NCBI RefSeq assembly: GCF_016859285.1
Contig: NC_053420.1
Span: 10,148,501-10,212,500 of the forward strand
Length of the DNA stretch: 64,000 nt
Direction of reading: 5' to 3'
Source of the DNA: Xiphias gladius
Lineage: Eukaryota > Chordata > Actinopteri > Istiophoriformes > Xiphiidae
The position numbers and the translations under genes are program-made. The notes below the pieces were generated by a model. The model saw only the letters and a list, made by a program, of their open reading frames with translations, made no database searches and was not told where the DNA came from. Of the stretch, positions 1 to 11,800 are shown piece after piece. Positions within the stretch are counted from its first letter, which is position 1, and every line of letters starts with the position of its first letter.

Positions 1-388
1 TCCTCAGCCGCCGGGCTGCAGAGCGGTAGCACTTCCACGGCTGGGCTTCCAGGAGCAGGTGCTGGCTGATGGAGGCCAGGCGAGAGAGAAGTTGCAGCAG
101 GCCGCGGTCTCCGTGGTTTAAATGGACCCACATGGTGACAGCCAGGCACAGACACAGCTGGAAGTGGGAGCAGCCACGCTGGTCGAGGTAATCCTGCAGC
201 TGGCTGCCGTCTGTAGTGATGTCCAGAGGGATGAAGGAGATGTTGCTGGGCAGAGGGTTGGTCTGCTGAGCCCGCTGAATGAGAGCCTCGTCCAGGTCGA
301 AGCCCAATAGATGAACTTGGCTCCTATCCGACTCTTCTTCACACACAGGTTCCTGCACCAGATGCTTATAAAAGGCTACACTCAGGTC
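1..388 (-). CDS. bcdin3d: bcdin3d exon 2 (truncated by window edge)
   Basis: The acceptor is TGACAG|GACCTGAGT. Carries the acidic FDLDEA segment (SAM motif II region), the TMWVHLNHGD signature and the LEAQPWKCYR motif. It runs off the window with an open frame. The intron between the exons (389-995) shows no recognisable element. Confidence 0.93.
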
Positions 389-1199
389 CTGTCATTCACA
401 GAGAGAGACAAAAAGAGGACATCTCTTATACCACCATGGCAATTTAAAGGGGCAATCCACCAATTTGACATATGAAGTTGTGTGTAATCATTGTGAGGAA
501 TGCTACTGTAAAAACAGTTGTATAATGTCCCAAGTGGATCTGAAGAAACGTTTGAAAAAACAACCCTAACGTCTTCAAGGTTTAATGAAAGACACTGTCT
601 GTTGCATTGTGGGAAATGTAGGATCCAGGGTTTTTGGAGCTTGACTCCTACTCGGGGAGTAAAGATACCTCAGCCCCTGCCATTTCAGTTTTGACCATTC
701 TTGTTTTAATGTTTTTCTGGAATGCAACACTAAATCATGGGAATACCCCTTTAACTTCTTCCATCCTGCTGTATAAAATCTGTGCTACGGTGACAGATAA
801 AGTTCAAATTTGATCTTATTTAACATTTATTGTAGATTATAACACGATTACCGAAAACGTCGTACATGTCGTGTTGGGTGACCACATGGATCATAGGCAA
901 ATGTGTATGCAGAAGACATTGGAGTTTTCAATTTGAATGCCCACGGGCTATAAAACCATTTTAGAGTCAGGTATACATGTCCCAGGCTCACATACCCCTG
1001 AATTACATCCCACGTCCAGTATCAGTGTGGTGCGATGGCCGTTGCTGTAACCTAAATCCTGAAGGAGTGTGGCTGGAATCAGACCCAATCGGTTCTCCGG
1101 AGGATTAAAGGTGTAATAGTTTATAAAGTTGCCATAAGGAGCGGCTCCGGGATCATCTAGCTCATCAACGGAATCGCTATTTGTCGAACATGTTGCCAT
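1..1199 (-). CDS. bcdin3d: bcdin3d, RNA 5'-monophosphate methyltransferase (partial)
   Basis: Family knowledge: BCDIN3D is a cytoplasmic SAM-dependent O-methyltransferase that caps the 5'-monophosphate of small RNAs, notably tRNA-His and pre-miRNAs. Seen: exon 1 (996-1199) encodes residues 1-68 and ends in SAM motif I, LDVGCNSG, followed by a GTATGTGAG donor. Exon 2 (1-388) begins after an ACAG acceptor with DLSVAFYKHL and continues through LLGFDLDEAL and the family signature TMWVHLNHGD to QPWKCYRSAARRLR at the window edge. The roughly 197 codons present match the human protein (292 aa) without a frameshift. The C-terminal third and the 3' UTR lie beyond the left edge. The start at 1199 was chosen because MATCS... 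matches the family's short acidic N-terminus; the frame stays open upstream to an ATG at 1292. Expressed away from cox14 across about 1.6 kb. Confidence 0.95.
996..1199 (-). CDS. bcdin3d: bcdin3d exon 1
   Basis: Residues 1-68, phase 0 at the 3' end. Contains the conserved GAAPYGNFINYY segment and the glycine-rich SAM-binding motif. The donor reads GGG|GTATGTGAG. Confidence 0.93.
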
Positions 1200-2850
1200 T
1201 GTGATGTGTGCGCTTCTAAAATGCTTCCGGGCGGAAAAAAAAAAATCCAAACGGCGGCTGGCTTGACGGGTATTTTCCCATCTATGGCTCACTGGACCGT
1301 CTTATAAATAAAAAACAGCAACGGAAGTTAGTTATCGTTTAATGTTTTCTTCAGTGTCAAAGTAATTAATTGAGAAGTGACAGTACATCAAATGGTAAAA
1401 TGCAAACAGGAACTGCTATTAGCCTATTTGGCGTACTTCATTTCAAAATGTAACCAAAATATAGACTAAAACAAGAAAAGAGAACGGGGTAGCGCAAATC
1501 ACATAGTACGTGGCAACATTATATTAAATATATATTCAAGACTTTTTGGGCCACTTGTACGACCGTTGGGCCGACTTTAGGTTCTGATTGGGCTGCTTTT
1601 TGTCAGTAAAATCTGGTAACACTGGTTTTTGGTGGGTTTAGCGTTAGGTAATACCAGTTACCAATTAACAGGCAGTGACGGCTGGCCGGAAAGTTCCAGG
1701 TAACCATAGTACCGCCACCAATAACCATAGTAACGCCACATGATAATGACACAATGCAGCTGAAGTTGATTGGAGAAAAAAAAGGTGGCAAGCTAGCACC
1801 ACAATTCTCAGTATTAACTTAAATACTCCATTACAGTTACATTCAGCAACATTTACTCAAAGTATCAAAAGTAAAAGTAATGAAGAAAAAACATGTTTTC
1901 CGATACAAACACACTTTTCAACTCACCTCTACTTTATTTATGTAGTACTTCATTTATAGCTTTGTAGCAGACACAGAGGAAAACCCAACAAAAGAAAGGA
2001 GACAAAAAAGAAAAAAAAAAAAAGAAAAATTAAGGAATAATATTAAAAAAAAAAGTGAAGGTATAACAAGAAGAAGAAAATACTTGAGTTGGTTAGGTTA
2101 GGAACAATTAAAGGCTAATTTGTAAAAGTGCATATAAAGTTGACTTTTAAAAATTACAGTTAGACAAAGGAGAATTGTATGATATGGGGAATTCCATAGT
2201 TTTGTTACTTTCCACCACTGCAGAACAATATAAAATACCATTACAAGCAAAATTCTTTCAAGTCCTCCATTCAAAACATTTTCTTTTACCTGAAGTGTTA
2301 AAAGTAAAGGTACGATTATGTGGTAGAAAGGCCCCTGTGAGTGTTATACTATTGTATTGTTGGATTAAGTTATTTTTACTGGTGCATAAATTTGTAAGGA
2401 ACATTTAAATGTTGTAATCAGTGCAGAAGCTAATTCTAATGACTGTAGCCACTGTTTTTATTTTTATCTCAATGCGTCATATTTTATAAACTGACCATGT
2501 CTGTTTTGTATGTAATCTTATTTAGAAAGTAGAAACAATAGCTGTCGGATAAATGTAGTGGGAAAAGCAAAATAGCACAATACAGTCTGTCTGAAATGTA
2601 GTGGAGTAAAAGTGTTAAGATGAAAATACTATAAATTTGAGGTACTTGTCCATGAACTGCATTTATTTCAGTAAACTTAGGAGACAGGAATATATAGCTG
2701 TTGGGTCTTTCTGTCTATGGCTGTAAAACACTATAAAAATGTAGCTAGAATAACCTGTAGATGGAGTAAAGATATTAAAGATATTGAGCTTATCTTCTCC
2801 GGGTCAGTAGGTGGCGCTCTCCAACTTTACCCGCAGGTTTGTTAGAAGTA
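1200..2850. other. bcdin3d-cox14 intergenic region (divergent promoters)
   Basis: No coding exon seen. The 5' flank of bcdin3d is moderately GC-rich just above 1199, with a CGGAAG ETS-like core on the minus strand near 1225-1233. From about 1815 to 2660 the sequence carries words such as AGTATCAAAAGTAAAAGTA and AAATGTAGTGGAGTAAAAGT, typical of the hAT-like teleost MITE seen more clearly at 37,270, 58,690 and 61,730. The rest is AT-rich and unremarkable. Confidence 0.5.
1815..2660. repeat. degenerate hAT-like teleost MITE (AGTAAAAGTA family)
   Basis: Recurring AGTAAAAGTA, ATACTCCATTACAGTTACAT and ATGTAGTGGAGTAAAAGT words match the inner parts of the clearer copies elsewhere in the window. Ends are eroded and borders approximate. 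It may be two overlapping or interrupted copies. Confidence 0.4.
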
Positions 2851-2987
2851 AAGACCAGTCCCCTCCGGGTTTCCGTACCTTACGAAAGCAAAAGGTTGTA
2901 TAGCTTCAGTGCTAACTTCGCTTGTTCGTGCGCTGACATTGAGAACTACCACGACAACCCACGTTTGATATCGCTTTTAAATAAAAG
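2850..2987 (+). other. cox14: cox14 non-coding first exon (5' UTR)
   Basis: An ATAAAAG|GTAAGA donor at 2988 is the only strong plus-strand donor upstream of the cox14 coding exon, whose acceptor (CCATCAG at 4208-4214) lies 10 bases before the ATG. That layout requires an upstream non-coding exon, as in other vertebrate COX14 genes. The 5' boundary is a guess; sequence just upstream (2800-2900) is locally GC-rich without a TATA box. Confidence 0.5.
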
Positions 2988-4214
2988 GTAAGAAAATTCA
3001 AACGCATTTGCGTGGGGAGGGGATGTGACAAAGACGTGAGATTTTTGGGAGTCGATAAAAATAGTGTGCCAAGTGCCAGAGCTGAGGGACTGTCACTAGC
3101 TTTTTTGAGACAAATGCTAAAGTGTTATATTTCGAGGCAGCAGACTCCTTAACTTATATGGACGTTAAACCAGATGTACCTGACACTCCGATGTGCTCCA
3201 CATCAGCAGTCGGTGTTACAGCTGTTTGTGAGTGTTAATGAGCAGCGTGAATAGCCATTGTGACTCACGCCAGAGCCAAGATCCTCATCTGTAAGTTAAT
3301 GTGTAACGATAGAAATCAAAAAACAAAAAACAAAAAAATAAACCGCATATCTCCACTGTTCACAGCAGTTGCGTAGTTTTGTTTACTGCCCCACAGCTGC
3401 ATCTTTTAACAGTTTTGTGTGGATTTTAGCTTTGCTGACCTGTGTGTAAATACTGTACTGCAGCGGTGGAAGAATTAATCAGATTTCCACCATAATTCAA
3501 TAGTATAAGTCAAAGTACAGCATTAAAAATGATTAGATTTGAGTAAAAGAACACTTTCATCGGCAAAATGTACCTAGAATGTTCCATTTCAGAGCTGTTG
3601 TAAAGTCCAAATCTGATTATAATTACTGATGTTACTAATTACATAATTGCATGACTGACTACTTTATACTGTATACTGGTATGTTGGTCAATTTTATCTG
3701 TAACAGTACATCTTTCATAAAGCCAATTGTGTTCTGTACGTTTAAAAAAAAAAAAAAACTATCTGTAAAACAATTGTCGGATAAATGTATTGTGTAAAGG
3801 ACTATTTTCCCTCAAAATTGTAGCAAAGTACCAGTATAAAGTGGTATAAAATGTAAATACCCAAAAAATGCAAGTACCTAATACATAAGAATAGTAGCAG
3901 GGGCGGGTGATTTGGATAAATGCTCTATCATGGTATATGTAATTCTATATTGCAATATTGATCAATTGACTGTTGGATGGATTATGTGACCAGACAAAAC
4001 GTGTTTTCGTTAATCCAGCAAATTAACCACAATTTAACATGTATTTGGTTTAATACATTTAGAAAGACAGCCACCACACTATAAATGTGGGAAAATCACA
4101 GATTTATGTTGGCCACCCCTAAAGAACTTGGGTAAAACTACTTTACTTTCAAGCACTGCTGAACAGTATTTTGCTGCTGATCCTGCTCTGACGTTCTGTC
4201 CCTGGTTCCATCAG
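2988..4214 (+). other. cox14: cox14 intron 1
   Basis: GTAAGA...TTCCATCAG. About 3465-3890 looks like another eroded copy of the AGTAAAAGTA-type MITE, starting near GCGGTGGAAGAATTAATCAG and ending near CAAAGTACCAGTATAAAGTG. Otherwise AT-rich intronic sequence. Confidence 0.5.
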
Positions 4215-4224
4215 GGCCCTCATC

Positions 4225-4401
4225 ATGGTGACTGGAAAGCGCCTGGCTGACATCGGCTATCGGGCTTTCTCTGCCTCGATGATGCTGCTGACAGCGTACG
4301 GAGGTTACCTGTGTGCCATGCGAGGATACCGCTACATGCAGAGAGAAAAACAATTGAAACTGGCAGCAGAAAACCAGGATCCTGAAGTCATCAAAGACTG
4401 A
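4225..4401 (+). CDS. cox14: cox14, cytochrome c oxidase assembly factor (C12orf62)
   Basis: Family knowledge: COX14 is a tiny inner-mitochondrial-membrane protein that couples COX1 synthesis to early complex IV assembly, and human mutations cause COX deficiency. Seen: a single coding exon of 59 codons including TGA, giving 58 aa (human 57). The N-terminus [20 protein letters not shown] matches human MPTGKQLADIGYKTFSTSMM almost position by position. It is followed by one transmembrane segment at about residues 17-33 ([14 protein letters not shown]) and a charged tail. The acceptor CCATCAG sits 10 nt before the ATG, so the whole ORF is in one exon, as in other vertebrates. There is no cleavable presequence. 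It is convergent with cers5, whose stop codon lies about 1.25 kb downstream on the other strand. Confidence 0.96.
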   Translation: MVTGKRLADIGYRAFSASMMLLTAYGGYLCAMRGYRYMQREKQLKLAAENQDPEVIKD

Positions 4402-4678
4402 CGTCAGACGGACTGATCTTTTTGCACAGATGTGGACATTACCCTATTCCTGCTTTTCGTCCATAGCAAAATCACGAAGATGTTCAATCTTCTCAGGATG
4501 TTTGTGTGATTTCATTGGGATGGTATTGTGCCCTCACAAGGAAGATTTTTTGTTAGTGAAAACTTCAAGAAAATTAACCAAGAACATATTATTTGCATCA
4601 GTGGCCTGTATCAGATCCATGTTAAAAGTGGCAATGTATCAGAAGTGAAGACGCCTGTAACTCTTTGTATTATATTAT

Positions 4679-4684
4679 ATTAAA
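4679..4684 (+). terminator. cox14: cox14 polyadenylation signal (ATTAAA)
   Basis: ATTAAA lies about 280 nt after the cox14 stop, just before where the transcript should end. It is the commonest variant signal, and no AATAAA lies between stop and this site. Confidence 0.55.
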
Positions 4685-4739
4685 GACCTTTAACCACACA
4701 GTGCAATGTAGTGTTTCTAGACAGGACTGCAATAAGAGA

Positions 4740-5652
4740 CATCTTTCAACAACAGAATATATTTGGAAATACATTTTTACAAGGCACTCAAGTGAGAACG
4801 TGATACCAGACGTTTAGTATGGTCCTCATACCTGAATTCCAGTACAGGCAGTGACGACAAACAATTTCATAAACATTTGGTCTCAGAAGAAGTAAAAAAA
4901 ACTGTAAAACAGAACAAAAACAGTAAGTCACAAAAAGTAGCCAAACAATGTGGTTAAAGGGTAAATACACAAAAACCTGCAATGGGCAGAGACAGCTGCT
5001 GTTTAAAGTTTCAAGTGTGTTACACTTCTGGTCACACAAAAAGCAGGTTCCCTGCTTTTAAGAGTTGATAAAACCACTTTTATAACAATACAGTTATTTC
5101 TATATAATACCTGCTGTGACACGTCTAATCTGCCAAGAGAAGTGCAACCTGCTTGAAAGTTTAAAACTAACCCCAGCAGCAGCTGTCTACCTTATGTGAT
5201 CCAGTGTGAATTAACCCTTAAACAAAAACAATCAAGTTCATCTGACCAATAAAACTGGGAGAGAACATTGATACCAACCAGCCTCTGCAGCCAAACTTAG
5301 CACAAAATACAGTAAATCCCATCATTTGAAGAATAAGGCTATGCAAATCACTTGCTTCGACTGATTTCCACATCATTTCACCTCGAGCTGTGTCGTACAT
5401 GTCATTAGAGGGCTCTTCAAAGCCCACGTCAGTGTCTGTATATCCATCATCAGTCCACCAACATATAAATCTGTGAGCACTCACTGTCAGTGTAATGTGT
5501 TGTGATTGTAGACTGTGTGTGTGTGTGTGTGCGTGTGTGTTTGAATGTGGGCATGAGCCTTGCGCGACAGATGACTTCCACGAGACAAACAAAGGCTCTG
5601 GGAGACGTTGTGGGGGTATGAACTGCAGGGGCTCCCAGCTTCAGGCTCCATG
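4740..5652 (-). other. cers5: cers5 3' UTR region (border with cox14 end uncertain)
   Basis: About 0.9 kb between the cox14 3' end and the cers5 stop, with a (TG)n tract at 5514-5541. I see no perfect AATAAA on the minus strand here (only variants such as AATATA near 4757 and TATAAA near 5080), so the 3' end is not fixed. The two transcripts may overlap tail to tail. Confidence 0.4.
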
Positions 5653-5817
5653 TCAACAGCCGCTGTGGTTCTGTGCTCGGGCTTTGACAGAAGCACAGTG
5701 GCCGTTAGTGCCGTTTTCTCCCTTGGGAGAATGAGCAGAAGTCTTGAGGCCTTCTGTGGGCTTGCCGGCCTCTTCTTCTGAGCTGCTCTCTATGTCACTG
5801 CGGACGTCGTTGCACAC
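5653..5817 (-). CDS. cers5: cers5 exon 10 (C-terminal tail)
   Basis: Residues 336-389 and TGA. Starts [16 protein letters not shown], matching human VSKDDRSDVESSSEEE, then a low-complexity hydrophilic tail ending NHSGC. The acceptor CTACTAG is adequate. The tail is cytosolic in the family and regulated by CK2 phosphorylation. Confidence 0.9.
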   Translation of the reverse strand: MCNDVRSDIESSSEEEAGKPTEGLKTSAHSPKGENGTNGHCASVKARAQNHSGC

Positions 5818-8800
5818 CTAGTAGACAGGGAAAATAGATGCAATTATGTTGTTTTTTTTAATTTCCGTTGAAGAGAATAAGCACAAACTACATAGGTTAA
5901 AAAAAACTTCAGTCCAAAATAAAATGTATAACTCTGAAGTAACTTAATCACTGAAAGAACAATATGAGTGGCAGTTTATCTTTTTGGCATATAATGCTGT
6001 GATTGTTTGACATTGCTCCTCGATGACATATTAAAGGATTAAAGTTCATATTTTGTCAAGGTCATCTTAATATAATACTGACATACCCATATGTACATTA
6101 GGCGAGTTTTTCTGTGTACTTTCATCCCAATTTCTTACATTAGGATCACATTAAGAAGGATGTCTTTAGTGCCATTATGATGAGGGGGACTATTAATCAT
6201 AAAAACTCTTCAATGTACATATGAGGATGTGAGCATTGTTTTAAAACAGACTCAGAACAAATGGGAATCTATCCTTAGAAACTTTTTGTATTTGTTTTTG
6301 TGTGTTGTACAGGCGCACCTACAGTCTGGGCATTATTTGTCCATTTTGGAGCTCTGTTACATCTTATTTTTTAATTATTTTTTTTTTGTTTTTTAAATGT
6401 GTCAAAGTGCAGATTTTCAGACGTTTTTTCCAGCCCACAAATACTGACAATTGGAATTCAATCTAATAAGCCATCTATCTTGAAAGCAGTGTATATAATA
6501 GTTATGAAGTTACTTATGAGCTTCAGTTCTTTTCCATGAAAATTTTAAATACACTTTGTCTACTTTCTGTGCGGTTCACCTTTGCGGGGTGGCGATATAT
6601 TGTGCCTGGAGACATTTCAATGTTTTTAAAACTACGAGTGGCAGTTTCACATGCTGGTTTCCAAAATAGCGACCAGAGGTACATGTACATTTAATCCTGA
6701 GAAACATCAGCAGAGTGTACAGAACAAGCTCAGGACAAGACCCTGCTGGTCTGTGATCACTTAATACCAAAGTGACAGTGAAGGAAAATATTTATTGCAA
6801 TTCAATAGTGTCCAGAGTCCATCTTTCTCTCCGCTGTTAAGGACAGATTTTTTTTTCTTGTGGGCAGAAACGTGTAGATAACTGACACCAGAATTTTATT
6901 AGGAAAAACTGGGTGAAACTCCACTAGTGGGGGTCGGTGTGCTCTTTTCTTCATAGCCTCATTTTACTGTTCAGGGCAGTTACCATCCTGGTTACATGGC
7001 ATCATGAGATTATTGCCCTGGTAATTAGTTAAAAAACAAAAAAAATCTGATACACAAAATTATGTTTATTTTTCTGACTGTTCTCTTAAGTTTGATCTTT
7101 TTTAAGCCTCTAAAAATGATTCTAACAAAACAGCTGAAGCAGGGGAAATATCTCTTTGACTGAACTACTGGCAGTGCCTAGAAATTCAACCTGACGAGGG
7201 GTCACAGGCAAAAATGTTGCTTGATGCAGCTTCACCCTCAGACTTTTAATTTAGTGTGTTACCGTTGCTCTATGTGGAATTAGTTAAGGATTTCTTTGTT
7301 TGTTTCGTTCTCTTCTTTTAAAGAAGCCTCACAACTGTCGTATTCATGCAGATCACCTGTGTTCATCATGGCCACAGGGTGGTGGTGTGGGGACAATTTC
7401 AACACACTCCTGACTAATGAGAAACAGTTGGACATAAAGATGGGTGACAAATGAAAGGAAAAACCCCACATGAAGTGTCTTAGGTAGGTGTTGAGACTCT
7501 ACTGGAGGGATGAAACACCGCTCTTCCAAAATGATGGTGGTGCAGAGTGCTGCCAGACAATCTGTGGTCAACCCAAAAATCAACCACAGGCGTTCAGTGG
7601 GGTTGTGATCTGGTGACTGCGACGGCCGCGGCACGTGATCCACATCATTCTAATCAATCCGCTTAATGACCCTGTATGGAAGCATCAGCATTCATTATGA
7701 TTCCCCACTCACTTATTCACACTTTCCTTTAATTTGTCACCCACATGTACCTGACATTCATGACACTATTAGCACATTACTCAGCATTTACAACTCTCCT
7801 TCCGACTTGCTGGCTTTCTGGGTGGGGTTGAATCTAAGTGTCGATCTACTGTCGAATTAAACCCACTGCAACTGCACTGAGTCCTAATGGAAATGGATAG
7901 GACAGAGGGAATTAAAATGTGTGAAAGGAATCACAGCAGAGGGAGTGAACAGAAACTTACAGCCAAAAACTGAGAAGGTAAAGTTGTCAAGCGGACAGAG
8001 CAAACGGAGAGAAGCAAGAGAGGTGTGGAGGAGGGCTCATTGGACAAAGATAGACAGAAAGACAGGATCTCCCTCTCTCATTCCAGAGGGAGAGGAAACA
8101 AACTGCGTCTGCAGAGAGATGAGACAGAGTCAGGGACAGACTGGAAAAAAGTGGAGAGGCGGCAGATTCATCATCAAAAACAGCTATGTTGTTATGCTTT
8201 CAATAAATGCCCTCTGATCACAGACAGATGCCTGGATGGGATTGTTTTGTTTTTTTCTTTCACCACTCTATTGCTTATGTAACACTGCTCCTCTTTGTTC
8301 TAAAAACATTTATCCACAAATAATTTAAAAAGCCATGTTGTGTCCTTGCAAAAGTTTGGAGAAAATGTTTTGGGGTCAATGCGTTTGGGACTTTTACGTT
8401 AAGTCTTTGGACAGAGTTTGAGCTGCACTGAGCCTCATGAAATTTCACTGTACAGTGCTCACAACCCGCCTGGACACAGTGGGCCAGTCTGAACTCACAG
8501 ACTTACAGACATGCAGGAGTTCTAATGTAGAGATCTTAACAAAGAAACTGTAAAAAGGCTGTAAAATTACAGCACTGTTTTTTTTTTAATGGTCAAATGT
8601 AGTGAAGTGAAACTAACAGGTGCTCAAACCAAAACACTAAAGATACCCTGTCACACGATCATTACTTGTGTGTTGTAATAGCGGGAAAACTATTACTCTT
8701 GTGCAGGAAAAGCTTGGACGTGTAAGATGTAAAACCCCTCAGCAGGTTTTCCAATTAATTGAGAAAGTACACAGTTTCTGACAGACCAAGGTGACTCTTT

Positions 8801-11800
8801 AAATGTCTTATGTTTGACCGAAACCAAAGTCCAAAACCCAAATATATTTATTATCACATAAGACAATGAAAAGCGGCAAATCTTCAAATCTGACAAAGCT
8901 GGAAGTAGTGATTTTTTGTCTTTTTGTTCCTAAAACTTTAAATAGTTTGTGATTAATTTTCTGTCGATCAACTGACTAATCATTTAAATCAACTAATGAT
9001 GAGAGACCCACCTTGCCGCGCAGCATGGCTTTGACAGCTATACGGGCTATGAGGTAGGACCAGATGATATGCAGCACTTGAAGGACCAGCAGCAAGAAGT
9101 TGAAGAGCCACCAGGACGGGAACGGCCCGACTATGGCCCAGCTCTCAAACATTGTGGAGTTCAGGACCCTGGAAAACCAAGAGACAAAACAGATGTACAA
9201 TGTGAGGTCACCTGTTTACTTTATAGTCTCCTACACACTCATGCGCACACGCGATAATCTATCCTAGTAGGAGCAACAAGATGTCAAGCCTTACTTTAAT
9301 CAGATTATTAACAATTCCTCTAATGAGGCCCATTGTAACAGCACAGATTGTAATTCCTATTTGGAAGCCAATGGCAACCAAGGAGGCAAGTGACACAGAT
9401 CTACTAGAATGTTAGGTGAGTGGTTGGTAAGGTCATGTCTTCCTTTAAATCCAGCTGAGTGGCAGGAGGTTGTCGACGGATCCACCTCCCCCGCATAGGT
9501 ATGGATTTCATCCCAGGTAGCTTCACCGGCAACACTAGCTTTATCACTCATCCACACCAAGACACTGAATATAGCTGCTCAGGTTACTTTTGGCAATGAT
9601 AGGCTCCCTATTGTCTGTCTCTCTGGAGGTTGAGCTTCAACATCCAGGTCTGTGTCGAGGAATAGCGGCTATCCAAAAAGCTTCCTTGCGCCTAAACGTC
9701 AACGCAGATCTCGGCAGTGCTCTGGACCAGAAGTTGAAGTGATAAACGAATCTGTTAGTCAGACACTGTTGGCATCCAGGAAATTGCCTCATCAGATTTA
9801 CAAACCCGTGCTAGTTGCATCACATTATAGTTATTTCTAAACATCAGGGCATGGTGGTTTTCATTCTTGGTTCACCTGAAGTACATTTAAGGAGCGGAGA
9901 GTGCAGGCTGTGTGTTTCTGACCACTGTAACTACAGCTACAGGATATGGCCTGGAATTGAAGTAAGTAATTACATAAAGTAATTAAAGTTTAAGAAATTA
10001 AAGAACAATTTGATTATGATGTTTTTCTATTGAAACAACAATCTATTGTGTGTTTACAAAAATAAAGCTCAAAGAAATGTGCTAGAGACACATCATCCAA
10101 CCTGAACTCAGCCACTATCAAAGCTAAAGTGAAAATATTACATTCAAGATTCAAAGTTTTATTTGTCACACACTTATATTTTCAATATGAGCAGTGATGT
10201 ATGTTCAGTGGCATACTCTAGAGGAGGCACTTAAGGGCTAATGTGCAATAATAATCATAACAAGAGTAAAAAATAAGGATAAGAAAAAATATTTTCAGTA
10301 TAAAAATAACGTAAATTGTAGACGTAACATTTGTAGGCAGGCTATGTAATTTAAAAAAAAAAATTTGTACACGCTTACAAACGCGCAAATATTACTTTGC
10401 CAGGAAAACACACCATGAAAATATTAAGGCAGAGTAGTTTGATTATTCTTTCTGAGGTTGCAGGTGTCACAGAGCACTCACCATATTGGATATATAACAA
10501 GTCGTGTGATAAAGAATGCCACACTAAAAACAATGAAGAGGAAGTCACACAGGCGCTGGTATTTGGCATAGTTGGCCAGCTTGGCTGCCTGTTAAAAAAG
10601 AAAACAGCAGAAATTAAGCATTATGATAAGTTTTGCAAAGTGAAGAATTTTTTTTTTTAATGTCTTCCACACATCACCCCTATCAAATTCCTGGCCTCGT
10701 ACTCGCAATCTATTTGGATTTTATCCAAGTGGAAGTGACTGGGAACACTAAACAACAATCACAATTCATCTCCATTGTTTCAGAAACCAACTGAAGTGAA
10801 GCAAAAGGGCTACTGAACAATAAATATCCTAAAAGGAAACTACTGTATGTAAAAGCCAAAGCTGCACAGTTATCAACAGCAGTCATATCTTCCTCTATCT
10901 TTCTGTTTGGTATTACCTCTAAAGTATATTAGTGATAATTCCTGTTCACTGTCAGATGCGCTTGAAAATGTCTAAACACTGCTCTGATTTCACATCACAT
11001 CATACACTAAGCGGCCTCTTCATTAGGTACACCTCCTCGTTTACGCTATCAGAAAAGCTGCACATACGGTATTAAGCCTCAGGGCCCAGCGGAGAGGTTC
11101 ACTTACAGTTTGAATGTATGTTACAAAGGTTAAAATGGTCTTAAAATGCTAATCTCAAATATTATGTAGGCTATGATCCAAAAATGGCCAGCAGTAAAGT
11201 GAATTACAGTATGACAGTCTGACTTATAGTTAGTTGATCAAAAAAAATGCAAAACCATCAGTATGGCGCTTTCAATACAGCTCTCAGAGCATCAAAAATC
11301 ACTGACCTCTAGCAGGAAGTCAGAGGCGTCGTGGACACACATCACCAGGCTCCCTACTCGCGCCATGTTGTTAACATAGGAAAAGCTGATCAGGCCGACT
11401 GTAGCCAGGTGGTGGATGAACATGATAAGGAAGTCCTGAAATTAAAAAGGGAGAGATGTGGTTAGCATACTGTACACGTGCACTGAATGCTCACCTGCAA
11501 ATTTGTCTTGTCTTGTCGTGCCATGTATTTTTAGCCACACTAGCGGCATGGCTGAAATATCTCAACAACGATTAGATGAACTGCCATGGGTGCACACATT
11601 GATGCCCCCCCCTCAGGATCGACTGTAATCACTCTGGTGATTCCATGCTTCGGTTTAGGACTGAATGCTGGTCAAACAGCTGAGAGCTGTCAGTGAGAGA
11701 CTTCTTCAGCTCTGCCGTGACAAGGAAAGCTGCAGGAAGACATTCCTGCCAACTGCCATCACTCCGTGCCATCCCTCTCCTCTCCTCTTTGTCGGGACAA

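Noticed and set aside
948..1292. Longer bcdin3d start at 1292
   Set aside because: The in-frame extension has no counterpart in the family's N-terminus; the ATG at 1199 gives the expected length. The reading past 996 is intron.
10140..10330. Possible retroelement tail (TTCAAAGTTTTATTTGTCAC)
   Set aside because: Resembles a dispersed fish phrase, but too short and degenerate to class.
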